Shown here in pieces: positions 1-7,974 of a stretch of 34,956 nt of DNA. The first letter of the stretch is position 1. Every line of letters begins with the position of its first letter. The DNA lies in the NCBI GenBank assembly GCA_027623095.1, contig JAQBVM010000029.1, positions 1 through 34,956 of the forward strand, in the 5' to 3' direction. A model generated the notes under the pieces. That model ran no database searches. It saw nothing but the letters and a program-made list of their open reading frames with translations, and had not been told where the DNA came from. The position numbers were made by a program, and so were the translations under genes. This DNA comes from Verrucomicrobiota bacterium. Lineage in GTDB: Bacteria; Verrucomicrobiota; Verrucomicrobiia; Limisphaerales; SIBE01.

Positions 1-53
1 TCACCCAATAACGACGGGCATTTCGAGCTTTCTTTTATTATTTCGCACTTATA

Positions 54-701
54 TCACGCTTGAATCAGGATTAGTGCAGTCGAAAGACCCGGGCTGCCGA
101 GAATGCGGCCTTCGAATTCGGGAGTTGTTGGTGATGAATATAATATCGCATCGGTGACTGCGATCATTTCCGACGGATTGACAACACTTGAGTCACGTGT
201 CGGCACAACTACCCGTTCGTTGCCTCCTTCTAATAATAGTTCCCCGCCAAGGCCAAGCCCAGAGTAATAGGCTTTCTCTGGATGAATACGGACCCCGCCA
301 ACTCCCGATGTGTTGTATCCGTAGCTCCCAATCGGGTTTGGATGCCGTCTGAACACTCCCCGAACTCGAACATAAGCGGGGCAAGAATAAACGGTGCTCC
401 CAGAGCTGTCAGGCCACCCTGAGGCATAGGAACTGAGGCGATCAAACCAATAATGATTGACAACTCCGTTGACGGCGGGACTGGACATTGGAAACACTCC
501 GGTGTCATCGGTGTATAGTCGTATAGCAATGGTCAATTGCCGCAAGTTACTCCGGCAAGCCGTGGAGTCTGCTGCGGAGCGGGCGCGTGTCAGTGCAGGT
601 AAGAGAAGCGATGCCAGTATCGCGATCACGGCCAGCACGACTAAAAGCTCGACGAGCGTAAAGCCCCTGTGTTTCCAAAAGCGGTGAATCTCAAGTTTCA
701 T
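54..701 (-). CDS. Type II secretion/type IV pilin-like pseudopilin (G/H-type prepilin)
   Basis: 215 residues. The N-terminus has the class III prepilin signal: a short basic leader, then G-F-T-L-V-E-L-L at about residues 13-20 with Glu at +5 of the mature protein, followed by a hydrophobic helix to about residue 36. A prepilin peptidase would cut after the Gly and methylate the Phe. The family is very expanded in Verrucomicrobia and Planctomycetes, where most copies are variable surface or secretion pseudopilins. Members usually end with an 'F-x-D-G-H' motif that is absent here. The protein stops after A-L-I-L-I-Q-A, so it looks 20-40 residues short. The two other reverse frames do not restore a tail. 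Stop TGA is at 54-56. It lies downstream of the six-cysteine protein on the same strand, 201 bp away. Confidence 0.85.
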   Translation of the reverse strand: MKLEIHRFWKHRGFTLVELLVVLAVIAILASLLLPALTRARSAADSTACRSNLRQLTIAIRLYTDDTGVFPMSSPAVNGVVNHYWFDRLSSYASGWPDSSGSTVYSCPAYVRVRGVFRRHPNPIGSYGYNTSGVGGVRIHPEKAYYSGLGLGGELLLEGGNERVVVPTRDSSVVNPSEMIAVTDAILYSSPTTPEFEGRILGSPGLSTALILIQA

Positions 702-902
702 GCAAGTTTGTGTTCACCCTAACGAGCTCCCGAATCTGATGATCTGACGCAACCGTTCAACTTCCGCGGCAGTAATGACAACGTTTCAACACAAGGGATC
801 AATCTTGAAGCGTCGCATAAAGCCGGTAGCGCGTCACGAAAGCCCCAGACTTCTATCCGGGTCGAGCCCGGAGTTTAGTGCTTCACTTTTCAGCCACTTA
901 CC

Positions 903-1274
903 TTATGGATAGCATTGTGTCGATCCGGTATCTACGTCATCCTGACTGTACCATGGAGACGTGTGGTCAGACAACTCTTGCGGTTCGCCAGAACAGTCGA
1001 GATAATAGGCGGGACCGTGGCAAGGCACCGAAACAGTTTCTGCATATCCAACCGGATGGTTGTCGCGGTTCTCCGATGCCCATGGGTTGACCCACGCTCC
1101 GTCAGCATAAACAGGTTCAGGAGGCGTGCCACTACCACCGCAGAACTCGACAAAATCGACAGTTGTACCGTCCGATACGCAAATATCACTCGTTTGATAG
1201 TAGCACGTGGCATATGCAGTACCGATAAGTCCAGCGACGATAGCGCCCTTGATCACATTAAGCCGTGTTTTCAT
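903..1274 (-). CDS. Small exported six-cysteine protein, unknown function
   Basis: 123 residues with a basic start and a hydrophobic stretch to about residue 22, ending A-Y-A, which fits a Sec signal peptide. The mature part has six cysteines (C24, C32, C45, C85, C94, C121), enough for three disulfides, and is acidic and rich in Gly, Pro, Tyr and Trp. The start is well supported by a purine-rich AAAGGAAG site about 6 bases before the ATG. It begins 15 bp after the stop of the gene at 1290-2378, so the two are probably one transcription unit. I do not recognise the family. The cysteine spacing suggests a small disulfide-stabilised extracellular protein. Confidence 0.65.
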   Translation of the reverse strand: MKTRLNVIKGAIVAGLIGTAYATCYYQTSDICVSDGTTVDFVEFCGGSGTPPEPVYADGAWVNPWASENRDNHPVGYAETVSVPCHGPAYYLDCSGEPQELSDHTSPWYSQDDVDTGSTQCYP

Positions 1275-1289
1275 TGTTCTTCCTTTATT

Positions 1290-2378
1290 TTATACTTGGT
1301 TATTGTGTATTTTTCTGATCCTCCGAAAGACGAAAAAGATTCCAACGTTCGCACCCACCCAACTAGCATAAAGAAATATTCGTTCGGCCGAGCGCGTTAT
1401 CCGGCGTGAGAAAAACGAGGGTGTTTCGGAATGATAGGACCGCACGAACTCCAGGTGCCCATCGGCTGTTACGGAGTACAACGCATCATTTGTGTACGCA
1501 CCGATGCCAATCTTGTTTGCGTCGATAAACGGTTGTGGGTCGAATGCTGACGTCCCCAACGGTGTCTTGGCGGTATCGAGTTCTACGATCGTCATTTCGT
1601 CCACTTCGACTTCGCGTCCGTCGTTGAGATAGAACGTTGAAATCTTACTTGGAAGAAATGGAAGTTCGTCGAATTCCGTTTCGTATGCGTAGCGAACCAC
1701 ATGTTCCGCATAACTTCGCGGGCCGGCGTATTTTACCCGCAACTCCGTTGGCCGATTCGTTCCCTTCGCAAAGAGCTCGCCCCTTATCTCTTTGATTTCC
1801 TCAGATACCAGCGTGCGGTTGACCAAGAACGTGTTTCCATTCCAGACAATGGAAGCGATCGGCACATGAATCAGGCCGAGGTTCAGCAGCTTTCGCAGCG
1901 AGTACATCCGGCGGTTTGCGATCCGGAAGACAAAGTTGTCTGTCTCCGATCGTTTGAACCAGTGGGTGGCCATACGCTCGCGATCAACCAGCCAATACTC
2001 GTCTCTGAATATGGAAACAAGCAAACGATCGATTTTCAGGCTTTCAATGTCGGAAGGGTCCGGAATTTGCCGCAACAGGGTCGCGTCAGGCTGCCACCGG
2101 GCGTGGAAGTATTCAAAGTTTGTCGAAAGGGCAAAGCTTCCATCCATCCGCATGGGCTTCGAGAGATCTTGCCTAACCTTCTTCCGGAATACGATGTCCT
2201 TTATGACTGGCGGCGATGAAATGAACGCCTTAAATCTTTCAACCGGAGAGCCGCCTTCGGACCGATCACCTGCGGCGTTGGCTCCAACGCAATGCAATGA
2301 GCCGGAAAGAAGCGCCGACAGACATGCCAACCTGGCCAATCTGAAACGGGCGGCTTGCGTTATCGGGAAGGCGAGCAT
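1290..2378 (-). CDS. Exported protein of unknown function with C-terminal membrane helix
   Basis: 362 residues. It has an N-terminal signal-like segment (basic residues, then a Leu/Ala/Ser-rich core to about residue 36) and a C-terminal hydrophobic segment (about 335-352) followed by a basic tail R-R-I-R-K-I-H. The bulk would therefore face the periplasm and be held by the last helix. The middle alternates charged and hydrophobic residues, as in a beta-rich domain. No catalytic motif is visible. No Shine-Dalgarno-like sequence precedes the ATG at 2378, so the true start could be slightly downstream. It is directly followed by the six-cysteine protein, 15 bp away. The pair may act together, but that rests on spacing alone. 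Confidence 0.65.
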   Translation of the reverse strand: MLAFPITQAARFRLARLACLSALLSGSLHCVGANAAGDRSEGGSPVERFKAFISSPPVIKDIVFRKKVRQDLSKPMRMDGSFALSTNFEYFHARWQPDATLLRQIPDPSDIESLKIDRLLVSIFRDEYWLVDRERMATHWFKRSETDNFVFRIANRRMYSLRKLLNLGLIHVPIASIVWNGNTFLVNRTLVSEEIKEIRGELFAKGTNRPTELRVKYAGPRSYAEHVVRYAYETEFDELPFLPSKISTFYLNDGREVEVDEMTIVELDTAKTPLGTSAFDPQPFIDANKIGIGAYTNDALYSVTADGHLEFVRSYHSETPSFFSRRITRSAERIFLYASWVGANVGIFFVFRRIRKIHNNQV

Positions 2379-2580
2379 TGGTCAAATACTTACACAGTTG
2401 TTGCGGGTGACGAAATAGAGAATTTCTACCAGGCCATCAAATTGCGAACGAACCGACCTGCGCCCTGACGAGCGCATCGCCGCTTGCCATATCTGATCCG
2501 GCTTCTCAATCGCGGGAAGGCGGGTGAAACTGAATCTCGCGGTTTTGTCTGTTGGAAGTTTTTGCCTTGATGAAGATCGC

Positions 2581-3252
2581 TCACATGTCTATTGGAGGGG
2601 GGGGGCGAAACACCCGATTGATGGCCTGAATCAAACTCCCGACGCCGAGTTTGGCTCGAATGTTGATAAAGTGGCTATTGACGGTGCAGCCGCTGATCGA
2701 GAGGAGGTCGGAGATTTCTTTGTACGACTTGCCCTTGGCGTACAAGCGCAACAACTCCAGTTCGCGGGGTGTGAGCAGCGAGCCGGCATCTGATTGTGCT
2801 GTGGACTCTTCCGCTTTGGATGGGCAAAGCAATTCGCGCACACCTGGGCTGAAACAAAGGGTTCCGTGAACGGCTGCTTGGAGTGCGACGCGGAACTCGG
2901 AGGCGGAAAGCGGCTTTGTCAGAAATCCCGCGACACCCAGTTCGATGGCCACGCGCAGATTCTCCGTATCCGCGAAGGCGGTATAGATGATGATCTTCAC
3001 GGCGGGATGAGTCCCCAAGATCCTTCTCGCAAATTCCAGTCCGTCCATGCCCGGCATGCGAATGTCCGCGACGACGATTTCGGGCTTTGATTTGGGGACG
3101 GCTTCGAGCGCTTGACTTGCATCAAGGTAGGCGCCGACACACTCGAAGCCATTCATCGTGGCAAGCAACGTCGAACAAGCTTCAAGGGTGGACTGCGAGT
3201 CGTCCACGAAAGACACACGCCACGGCGGGGTTAGCCGAATTTGATTTCCCAT
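2581..3252 (-). CDS. NarL/FixJ-type response regulator (receiver + LuxR HTH)
   Basis: The frame is open to a TTG at 3297; I start at the first ATG (3252), giving 223 residues. In the long-frame numbering the receiver has the acidic pair D32/D33, phospho-acceptor D78 in V-V-A-D-I-R-M-P-G-M-D-G, switch T106 and conserved K128 in L-T-K-P. The LuxR helix-turn-helix runs from about 175 (L-T-P-R-E-L-E-L-L) to about 228. This is a standard two-domain DNA-binding regulator. It is an orphan here, since no kinase gene adjoins it. The last codons run through a tract of nine C (nine G on the plus strand, 2597-2605) encoding P-P-P, so slippage would alter only the final few residues. Confidence 0.92.
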   Translation of the reverse strand: MGNQIRLTPPWRVSFVDDSQSTLEACSTLLATMNGFECVGAYLDASQALEAVPKSKPEIVVADIRMPGMDGLEFARRILGTHPAVKIIIYTAFADTENLRVAIELGVAGFLTKPLSASEFRVALQAAVHGTLCFSPGVRELLCPSKAEESTAQSDAGSLLTPRELELLRLYAKGKSYKEISDLLSISGCTVNSHFINIRAKLGVGSLIQAINRVFRPPPPIDM

Positions 3253-3527
3253 AGGGATGCTGAGTTTGTGGGTCCCCGATTTCACGCTAATTGCCAAATA
3301 TGGTTACCGCAGGCTCTTCTTTATTGGCTTCCCCTCTGGCTGCCTGCAATTATACGACGTTGTCCCCGGAAAGCAAGTTACAATTCTGCCTCATTGCGAC
3401 CGATTAGAACGCGTCTTTTCAAGTTTTGTTCCGGTTCACGATATTCTAGCCCCAGTTTACGAGTTATTTCAACGGTGCGTCGGAGTTGGCTGACAACGAG
3501 GCGCTTGCAACACCAACGCCCTATCCC

Positions 3528-3727
3528 CTAAACGGCCGATTTTGGCGGTCGCAGGCCGAGTATCTCGATCAATCTCTCCTGCATCTCGTCTCGTTTGGTC
3601 AGCACCTCTTGTTGGGCACTGGACTGACCGGCACGCTTGACCGGGTAAACATTAATCACTTGGCGGATTCGGCCCAACTTTTCCAACAGAGCGGCCATCG
3701 AAAGACGCAAGCCGGCCTGATGAGCTC
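3528..3727 (-). pseudogene. C-terminal transposase remnant (possibly IS1634/IS4-like)
   Basis: On the minus strand one frame stays open from the transposon edge to a stop at 3528. It encodes about 66 protein-like residues, including A-A-L-L-E-K-L-G-R-I-R-Q-V and K-R-D-E-M-Q-E-R-L-I-E-I-L-G-L. This resembles the C-terminal tail of DDE transposases of the IS1634/IS4 group, from memory only. Upstream it is cut exactly where the inverted-repeat end of the RAYT element begins (3728), which suggests the element landed in or next to an older insertion sequence. No matching 5' part is seen beyond 4727. It could instead be the tail of an unrelated gene. Confidence 0.35.
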
Positions 3728-3749
3728 GTAAAGGGGTCAGTTCTTGATA
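3728..3749 (+). repeat. Left inverted repeat of RAYT element
   Basis: 22-bp arm, an exact reverse complement of 4706-4727. It contains the core AAGGGGTCAGTTCTTGAT. The stop codon of the transposase frame (TGA, 3737-3739 on the minus strand) lies inside it. Identity stops sharply on both sides. Confidence 0.85.
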
Positions 3750-4671
3750 ATGGATAACACGCCAGATTTCCTCCGCCGATACAGCAGATGGTTCAGATGG
3801 CCGCGAGTACCCATTCTCAGACGTTCCGCAATCCATCCCACCGTCCTCGTCGTCTCCGCCCGCAAGCGCTCCGCCAAAGCCACCTTCGCCACATCCCCCT
3901 TGGGCCGGGCCATGAACGCGGCTTCGTCCCACCGCTGTCGCTTCAATTCCTCGGCGATGATTTGTTCGGCCATCGTTTCCGCCGTCTCCGTTCGCTCCTC
4001 GCCGTAATGCTCGGCCCCCATCCGCTCGCCCATCTGCGCCAGCAAGTCCTGCCGAAACGTCTCCTCGCCCAGGCACCAGCCGCGCCGGATGAGCTTGAAC
4101 TCCTCATCCTCCTCCGCGGCCCGCCGCCCTTCCAGCGCCTGCTCCAGCCGTTGCCGCCCCGCCGGGCTGTCCTTGGGGATGCCGCTCTCGCCCAGCAACC
4201 GGTCCACGCGCAGCCAGGCCGCTCGCTTTGAGGGCGCCAGCAGATACGCTGGCCAACTGCTCCACGCAAAACTCTTCAAAGGCTGCTCCGCTGGCACCAG
4301 CTTCGCCCGCGCCGGATTGAGATGAACGTAATCGCACACGCTCTTGAGGTAGCCGCTGCCAGAACCATCGACCAGCAACGACTTGTAGCGTCCGGAGAAA
4401 AGATGGCCAAAGAGCTTGTGCCGACGGTTGAAGCGGCTGGTGTAGGTGCCCAAAAACCATTTCATTCCGGCGACCAGATTCGGTTGCGGTGTTTCGACCA
4501 CGAGATGAAAATGATTGGGCATTAGGACGTAGGCGTGGACCTGCCAGCCGGTCTTGGCGCAAGCCTCGGCGAGGGTTTCGACGAAGCGCTGGCGATCCGC
4601 ATCGTCGTGAAAGATCGGCTCAGGATGTGGTAAATCGCACCGGGATACTCGACTCTCAGCTTCCGGGCCAT
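3737..4671 (-). pseudogene. REP-associated tyrosine (Y1/HUH) transposase, frameshifted near N-terminus
   Basis: The main frame carries the Y1 HUH core M-P-N-H-F-H-L-V-V-E-T-P, then F-N-R-R-H-K-L-F-G-H-L-F and D-Y-V-H-L-N-P-A-R-A-K, typical of RAYT transposases of about 320 residues. The usual start, M-A-R-K-L-R-V-E-Y-P-G-A-I-Y-H, is encoded at 4671-4627 in a different frame. Only five bases (4622-4626) then separate it from the codon for the next conserved block, E-P-I-F-H-D-D-A-D, in the main frame. Relatives have about eight residues there (V-M-N-R-G-D-R-R type), so roughly 19 bp are missing and the frame is broken. The uninterrupted frame reaches only a TTG inside the right inverted repeat and encodes nonsense N-terminal residues. 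The element may still be moved in trans. Confidence 0.8.
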
Positions 4672-4705
4672 GACGGGAGATTAAATCCGCCGTCTTAATT
4701 GTCAA

Positions 4706-4727
4706 TATCAAGAACTGACCCCTTTAC
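4706..4727 (+). repeat. Right inverted repeat of RAYT element
   Basis: 22-bp arm, an exact reverse complement of 3728-3749, ending ...GACCCCTTTAC. It lies just upstream of the transposase start and may also hold its promoter. Confidence 0.85.
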
Positions 4728-5146
4728 AGTCTCCTGAAGATGTGGGGCGGACGAATCCAATCGAAGCCTGGAAGGCGCGTACATTTCGGCAATCTTGACG
4801 AAAGAAAGGCCCATGTCCAAAGCCGAGCGTGGCACTCAGCCGTCCATAATCAGTCCAATGCCCGCATGCTCCGGGTAACACCGATCTCCCTTTGCACGCT
4901 GTCTGGATTACCTGTAGTCTGCCGCTCATGCAACGATACTTCCGATCACCTCAGTCTTTCCTGGAAACCGCGCAGGCGGTGCTCCGGCGGTTTCTAGCAC
5001 GCCAGCAACAGTTCGGTTTGGAGCGCGGCCATCCAGGCCGAAGCACGTTAACTTCCGCCGCACGCTCGACTTGGTCTTCTGTTTTCGAAATTCCTAGCGA
5101 GCTGCGGCCTGGAAGGCCGTGCGCCGAGGTCAAAAGCGTCTTTTCG
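4728..5146. other. Intergenic region with two GC-rich imperfect palindromes
   Basis: No gene is supported in these 419 bases. The frame of the downstream oxidoreductase stays open back to 4892, but its translation there (rich in Arg, Ser, Gln) does not look like a signal peptide or family sequence. Two short palindromes lie inside it: CGGCC-ATCCA-GGCCG (5026-5040) and CGGCC-TGGAA-GGCCG (5105-5119). Each sits in a context like GAGCGCGGCC or GAGCTGCGGCC, which I associate with dispersed repeats of Verrucomicrobia intergenic DNA. This argues that the long N-terminal extension is not translated. Confidence 0.5.
5026..5119. repeat. Pair of REP-like GC-rich palindromes
   Basis: Two 15-bp stem-loops with the same arms (CGGCC/GGCCG) and complementary-looking loops (ATCCA and TGGAA) lie 65 bp apart. 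They may be the two ends of one dispersed palindromic repeat. Confidence 0.4.
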
Positions 5147-7888
5147 GTGCTAACCGTCGCGGCTCTTTTCTGTCTTTCGCTGAAATTGCACCCGATGCGT
5201 CTTTTCGCAGCGCAGCCGGAGACCGCCGACATTGTGATTTACGGAGCCACGTCGGCAGGTGTCGCGGCTGCGGTGCAAGCGTCGAGGATGGGACTCACTG
5301 TTTTTGTGATCGAGCCGGGACGACATGTCGGCGGACTTACGTCCAGCGGGCTTGGATGGACGGACAGCGGAAACAAGGCAGTTGTTGGAGGGGTAAGCCG
5401 GGAGTTTTATCAGCGGATCAAAAAGCACTACGACGCGCCTTCGGCATGGAGATTTGAAAACCGGAACGAATACAGCCGGTATCGTCCGGAAGAAGACGCC
5501 ATGTGGACGTTTGAACCTCATGTCGCGGAGGACGTTTTTCTTGAGATGCTGGCGGAGGCGAAAGTGCCCGTTGTGTTTAATCAGCGGTTGAATCGCAGCG
5601 CGGGCGAGGGTGTCCGGCTGGATGGGAAGCGTTTGGCTATGATCGTGATGGAATCTGGCGCCGCCTACGCGGGAAAAATGTTCATCGATGCGACATATGA
5701 AGGCGATCTTATGGCGGCGGCCGGAGTGAGTTATATGGTGGGGCGCGAGGCAAACAGCCGGTACGGAGAAACAATCGACGGCGTGCAGAAAGCTCAAAAC
5801 ATCTGGAATCACCGGTTTGTCAAGGCGGTCGATCCCTACAGCAGAGCCGGCGATCCATCCAGCGGATTGCTGTTTGGCATCGATCCAGGGCCCTATCCCG
5901 AGGATGGCTCCGGTGACCACCGGCTCCAAGCGTATTGTTATCGAATGGCGATGAGCCTGGTGCCTGAAAATCGTGTTCCGTTCCCTAAGCCGGCCGACTA
6001 CGACGAAAGTAAATACGAATTGCTCCTCCGCAATTTTGAGGCGGGTGATCTGCGGTTTCCAATGAAACCGGACATGATGCCAAACGGAAAGACCGACACG
6101 AACAACAACGGCGCGTTTTCCACCGATTTTATTGGGCAGAATTACGATTATCCCGAGGCCAATTACGAACAGCGCGCTCGAATTCTTGCCGAGCATGAAA
6201 GTTATCAGAAGGGCTTCATGTGGACGCTTGCGAATCACCCCAGGGTTCCCGGAAAAGTCCGAACGGAGATGAAGAATTGGGGCCTGGCCGCCGATGAGTT
6301 TACGGACAATGGCAACTGGCCGCATCAGATATACGTTCGCGAGGCGCGACGGATGGTTTCCGATTATGTCATGACGGAGCTCGATTGCCGGCGACAACGT
6401 TTGACGCCGGAATCTGTCGGCATGGGCTCGTACAATATGGATTCCCACAATTGCATGCGCTGGGTGACGCCGGACGGGAAAGTCCAAAACGAAGGTGACA
6501 TCCAGATCAGTCCCGGAGGATCGTATCAGATTAGCTATCAATCCATTGTTCCGAAGCGCGGGGAAGCGGCGAATCTTCTCGTCCCGGTCTGTTTGTCTTC
6601 ATCGCACATTGCATACGGTTCCATTCGGATGGAACCGGTCTTTATGGTACTCGGCCAATCGGCCGCCACTGCGGCTGCTCTTGCCATTGAGAATCGGAAA
6701 GATGTTCAAGACATCGATTATGCAAAACTGGAAGCGCGCCTTTTATCCGACAAACAGGTGCTTGAAGCGCAAGACCGTGGGAGGAGCCGGGCGGGATTGG
6801 ATCCGGATCGGCTTCTCGGAATGGTTGTGGATGACATACGGGCGGAGCGGATCAACACTTGGATTGAGAGCTCCAGTGTTCCCGGATTCGTTGGCGAACA
6901 CTACTTGCATGACGACAACCAGAGTAAGGGTGCTCGCGAGGTTCGATTTGAGGTTCCGCTTCAAGATCCGGGCGAGTATGAAGTGCGTATTTCCTACACC
7001 GCAAATCCGAACCGCGCGAGCAACGTTCCGGCGATTCTCGAATCGGCCCGCGGAACGGTGACGCAGCGGGTGAATCAAAAACAAAATCCACCCATTGACG
7101 GAGTGTGGATTTCTTTGGGGGTGCATCGGTTCGAATCCGGAAAGGCAAGATTGACGATCTCGAACGAAGGCACGGACGGGTATGTCATTGCCGATGCAAT
7201 TCAGTTCTTGCCTCAGAATGCTGACGCGCGGAGTTCGGTTGCCGCATTCGTTGGTCCGGAGCGATGGGCCGAAACGATGCTGCGTTTTACGGAGGGAGAC
7301 GCCATCAATCCGCCACCGAAAGGCGGGGTTTTGTTTGTGGGCAGTTCGAGCATTCGTCTGTGGAATCTCGCCGAGTCGTTTCCTGGTTTGCCGGTGATCA
7401 ATCGCGGGTTTGGCGGATCGCAGGTCGAAGATTCGGTTTATTACGTCGAATCACTTGTGCTGAAGCACGAGCCCAGAATCGTTGTCCTGTATGCGGGTGA
7501 CAACGATATTGCCGCAAAGAAATCGCCGAGTGACGTTTTCGACGATTTCAGGGTGTTTGTGAGAAAAATTCACGAGCGGATTCCGCGCACAAAGATTGTT
7601 TTTGTTGCAATCAAACCGAGCCTCAAGCGGTGGGAGTTGATTGACAAAATACGGGAGGCGAACGACCGGATTCTACGATTCACGGCCGCCGACGCGCGGT
7701 TGGAGTTCGTTGACGTCGATAAACCGATGCTGGGCTTGGATCAAAAACCGCGGCCCGAGCTGTTTCGCGATGACGGACTCCATTTGAACGCCGAAGGATA
7801 CGCGCTTTGGACAAAGCTCGTCAGTCCCTACTTGAGTCTCGGGGCTCCACAGAGTGTCGCCCTACCATGGTTGAGGGTTGCAGATTAA
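5147..7888 (+). CDS. Secreted FAD-dependent oxidoreductase / golvesin-like / SGNH hydrolase fusion
   Basis: About 913 residues from the GTG at 5147, chosen because it opens a hydrophobic leader ending L-F-A-A-Q. The frame is open to 4892, and an internal ATG lies at 5195. Domain 1 (about 25-550) is an FAD_oxidored-type flavoprotein: dinucleotide fold I-V-I-Y-G-A-T-S-A-G-V-A-A-A, then E-P-G-R-H-V-G-G-L and G-L-G-W-T-D, with later D-A-T-Y-E-G-D-L. Domain 2 (about 554-690) matches the golvesin C-terminal-like beta-sandwich: W-I-E-S-S-S-V-P-G-F-V-G, Y-T-A-N-P-N-R-A-S-N-V and D-G-Y-V-I-A-D-A. Domain 3 (about 703-908) is an SGNH/GDSL hydrolase with Ser in V-G-S-S-S-I, G-F-G-G-S, G-D-N-D and catalytic D-G-L-H. 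The oxidoreductase substrate is unknown. The hydrolase could remove acyl groups from a polysaccharide in the same pathway. Confidence 0.85.
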   Translation: MLTVAALFCLSLKLHPMRLFAAQPETADIVIYGATSAGVAAAVQASRMGLTVFVIEPGRHVGGLTSSGLGWTDSGNKAVVGGVSREFYQRIKKHYDAPSAWRFENRNEYSRYRPEEDAMWTFEPHVAEDVFLEMLAEAKVPVVFNQRLNRSAGEGVRLDGKRLAMIVMESGAAYAGKMFIDATYEGDLMAAAGVSYMVGREANSRYGETIDGVQKAQNIWNHRFVKAVDPYSRAGDPSSGLLFGIDPGPYPEDGSGDHRLQAYCYRMAMSLVPENRVPFPKPADYDESKYELLLRNFEAGDLRFPMKPDMMPNGKTDTNNNGAFSTDFIGQNYDYPEANYEQRARILAEHESYQKGFMWTLANHPRVPGKVRTEMKNWGLAADEFTDNGNWPHQIYVREARRMVSDYVMTELDCRRQRLTPESVGMGSYNMDSHNCMRWVTPDGKVQNEGDIQISPGGSYQISYQSIVPKRGEAANLLVPVCLSSSHIAYGSIRMEPVFMVLGQSAATAAALAIENRKDVQDIDYAKLEARLLSDKQVLEAQDRGRSRAGLDPDRLLGMVVDDIRAERINTWIESSSVPGFVGEHYLHDDNQSKGAREVRFEVPLQDPGEYEVRISYTANPNRASNVPAILESARGTVTQRVNQKQNPPIDGVWISLGVHRFESGKARLTISNEGTDGYVIADAIQFLPQNADARSSVAAFVGPERWAETMLRFTEGDAINPPPKGGVLFVGSSSIRLWNLAESFPGLPVINRGFGGSQVEDSVYYVESLVLKHEPRIVVLYAGDNDIAAKKSPSDVFDDFRVFVRKIHERIPRTKIVFVAIKPSLKRWELIDKIREANDRILRFTAADARLEFVDVDKPMLGLDQKPRPELFRDDGLHLNAEGYALWTKLVSPYLSLGAPQSVALPWLRVAD

Positions 7889-7974
7889 TTCCACACTTCT
7901 TCGGCAGCCTCGGAAATCGCACTAGATGATCCAGCGTGGAGAGCCTCCGGTTTTTGAATTACGGTCACCAATTC

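Larger units (their letters stand above)
3728..4727 (-). mobile_element. 1.0-kb RAYT/IS200-like element with perfect 22-bp inverted ends
   Basis: The element is bounded by two copies of the same 22-bp sequence in inverted orientation (3728-3749 and 4706-4727). The ends read GTAAAGGGGTCAGTTC and onward, and are identical over all 22 positions. Between them lies one Y1-type transposase gene. The start and stop regions of that gene reach into or close to the repeats. No target-site duplication is visible: the outer flanks are CTC on the left and AGT on the right. Identical ends suggest a recent arrival, or repeats kept intact by gene conversion. Confidence 0.75.

Noticed and set aside
846..878. 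CCGGG...CCCGG palindrome after the six-cysteine gene as a terminator
   Set aside because: Short stem with no T-run on the relevant strand.
2597..2605. Nine-G tract as a phase-variation switch
   Set aside because: It lies in the last codons of the regulator gene, so slippage would change only the tail.
4708..4929. 73-codon minus frame upstream of the RAYT element
   Set aside because: Starts outside any ribosome-binding context, runs into the inverted repeat and has no recognisable sequence.
5150..6541. 463-codon antisense frame in the oxidoreductase gene
   Set aside because: Antisense to a clear flavoprotein domain, with no recognisable motifs; a by-product of GC-rich codon use.
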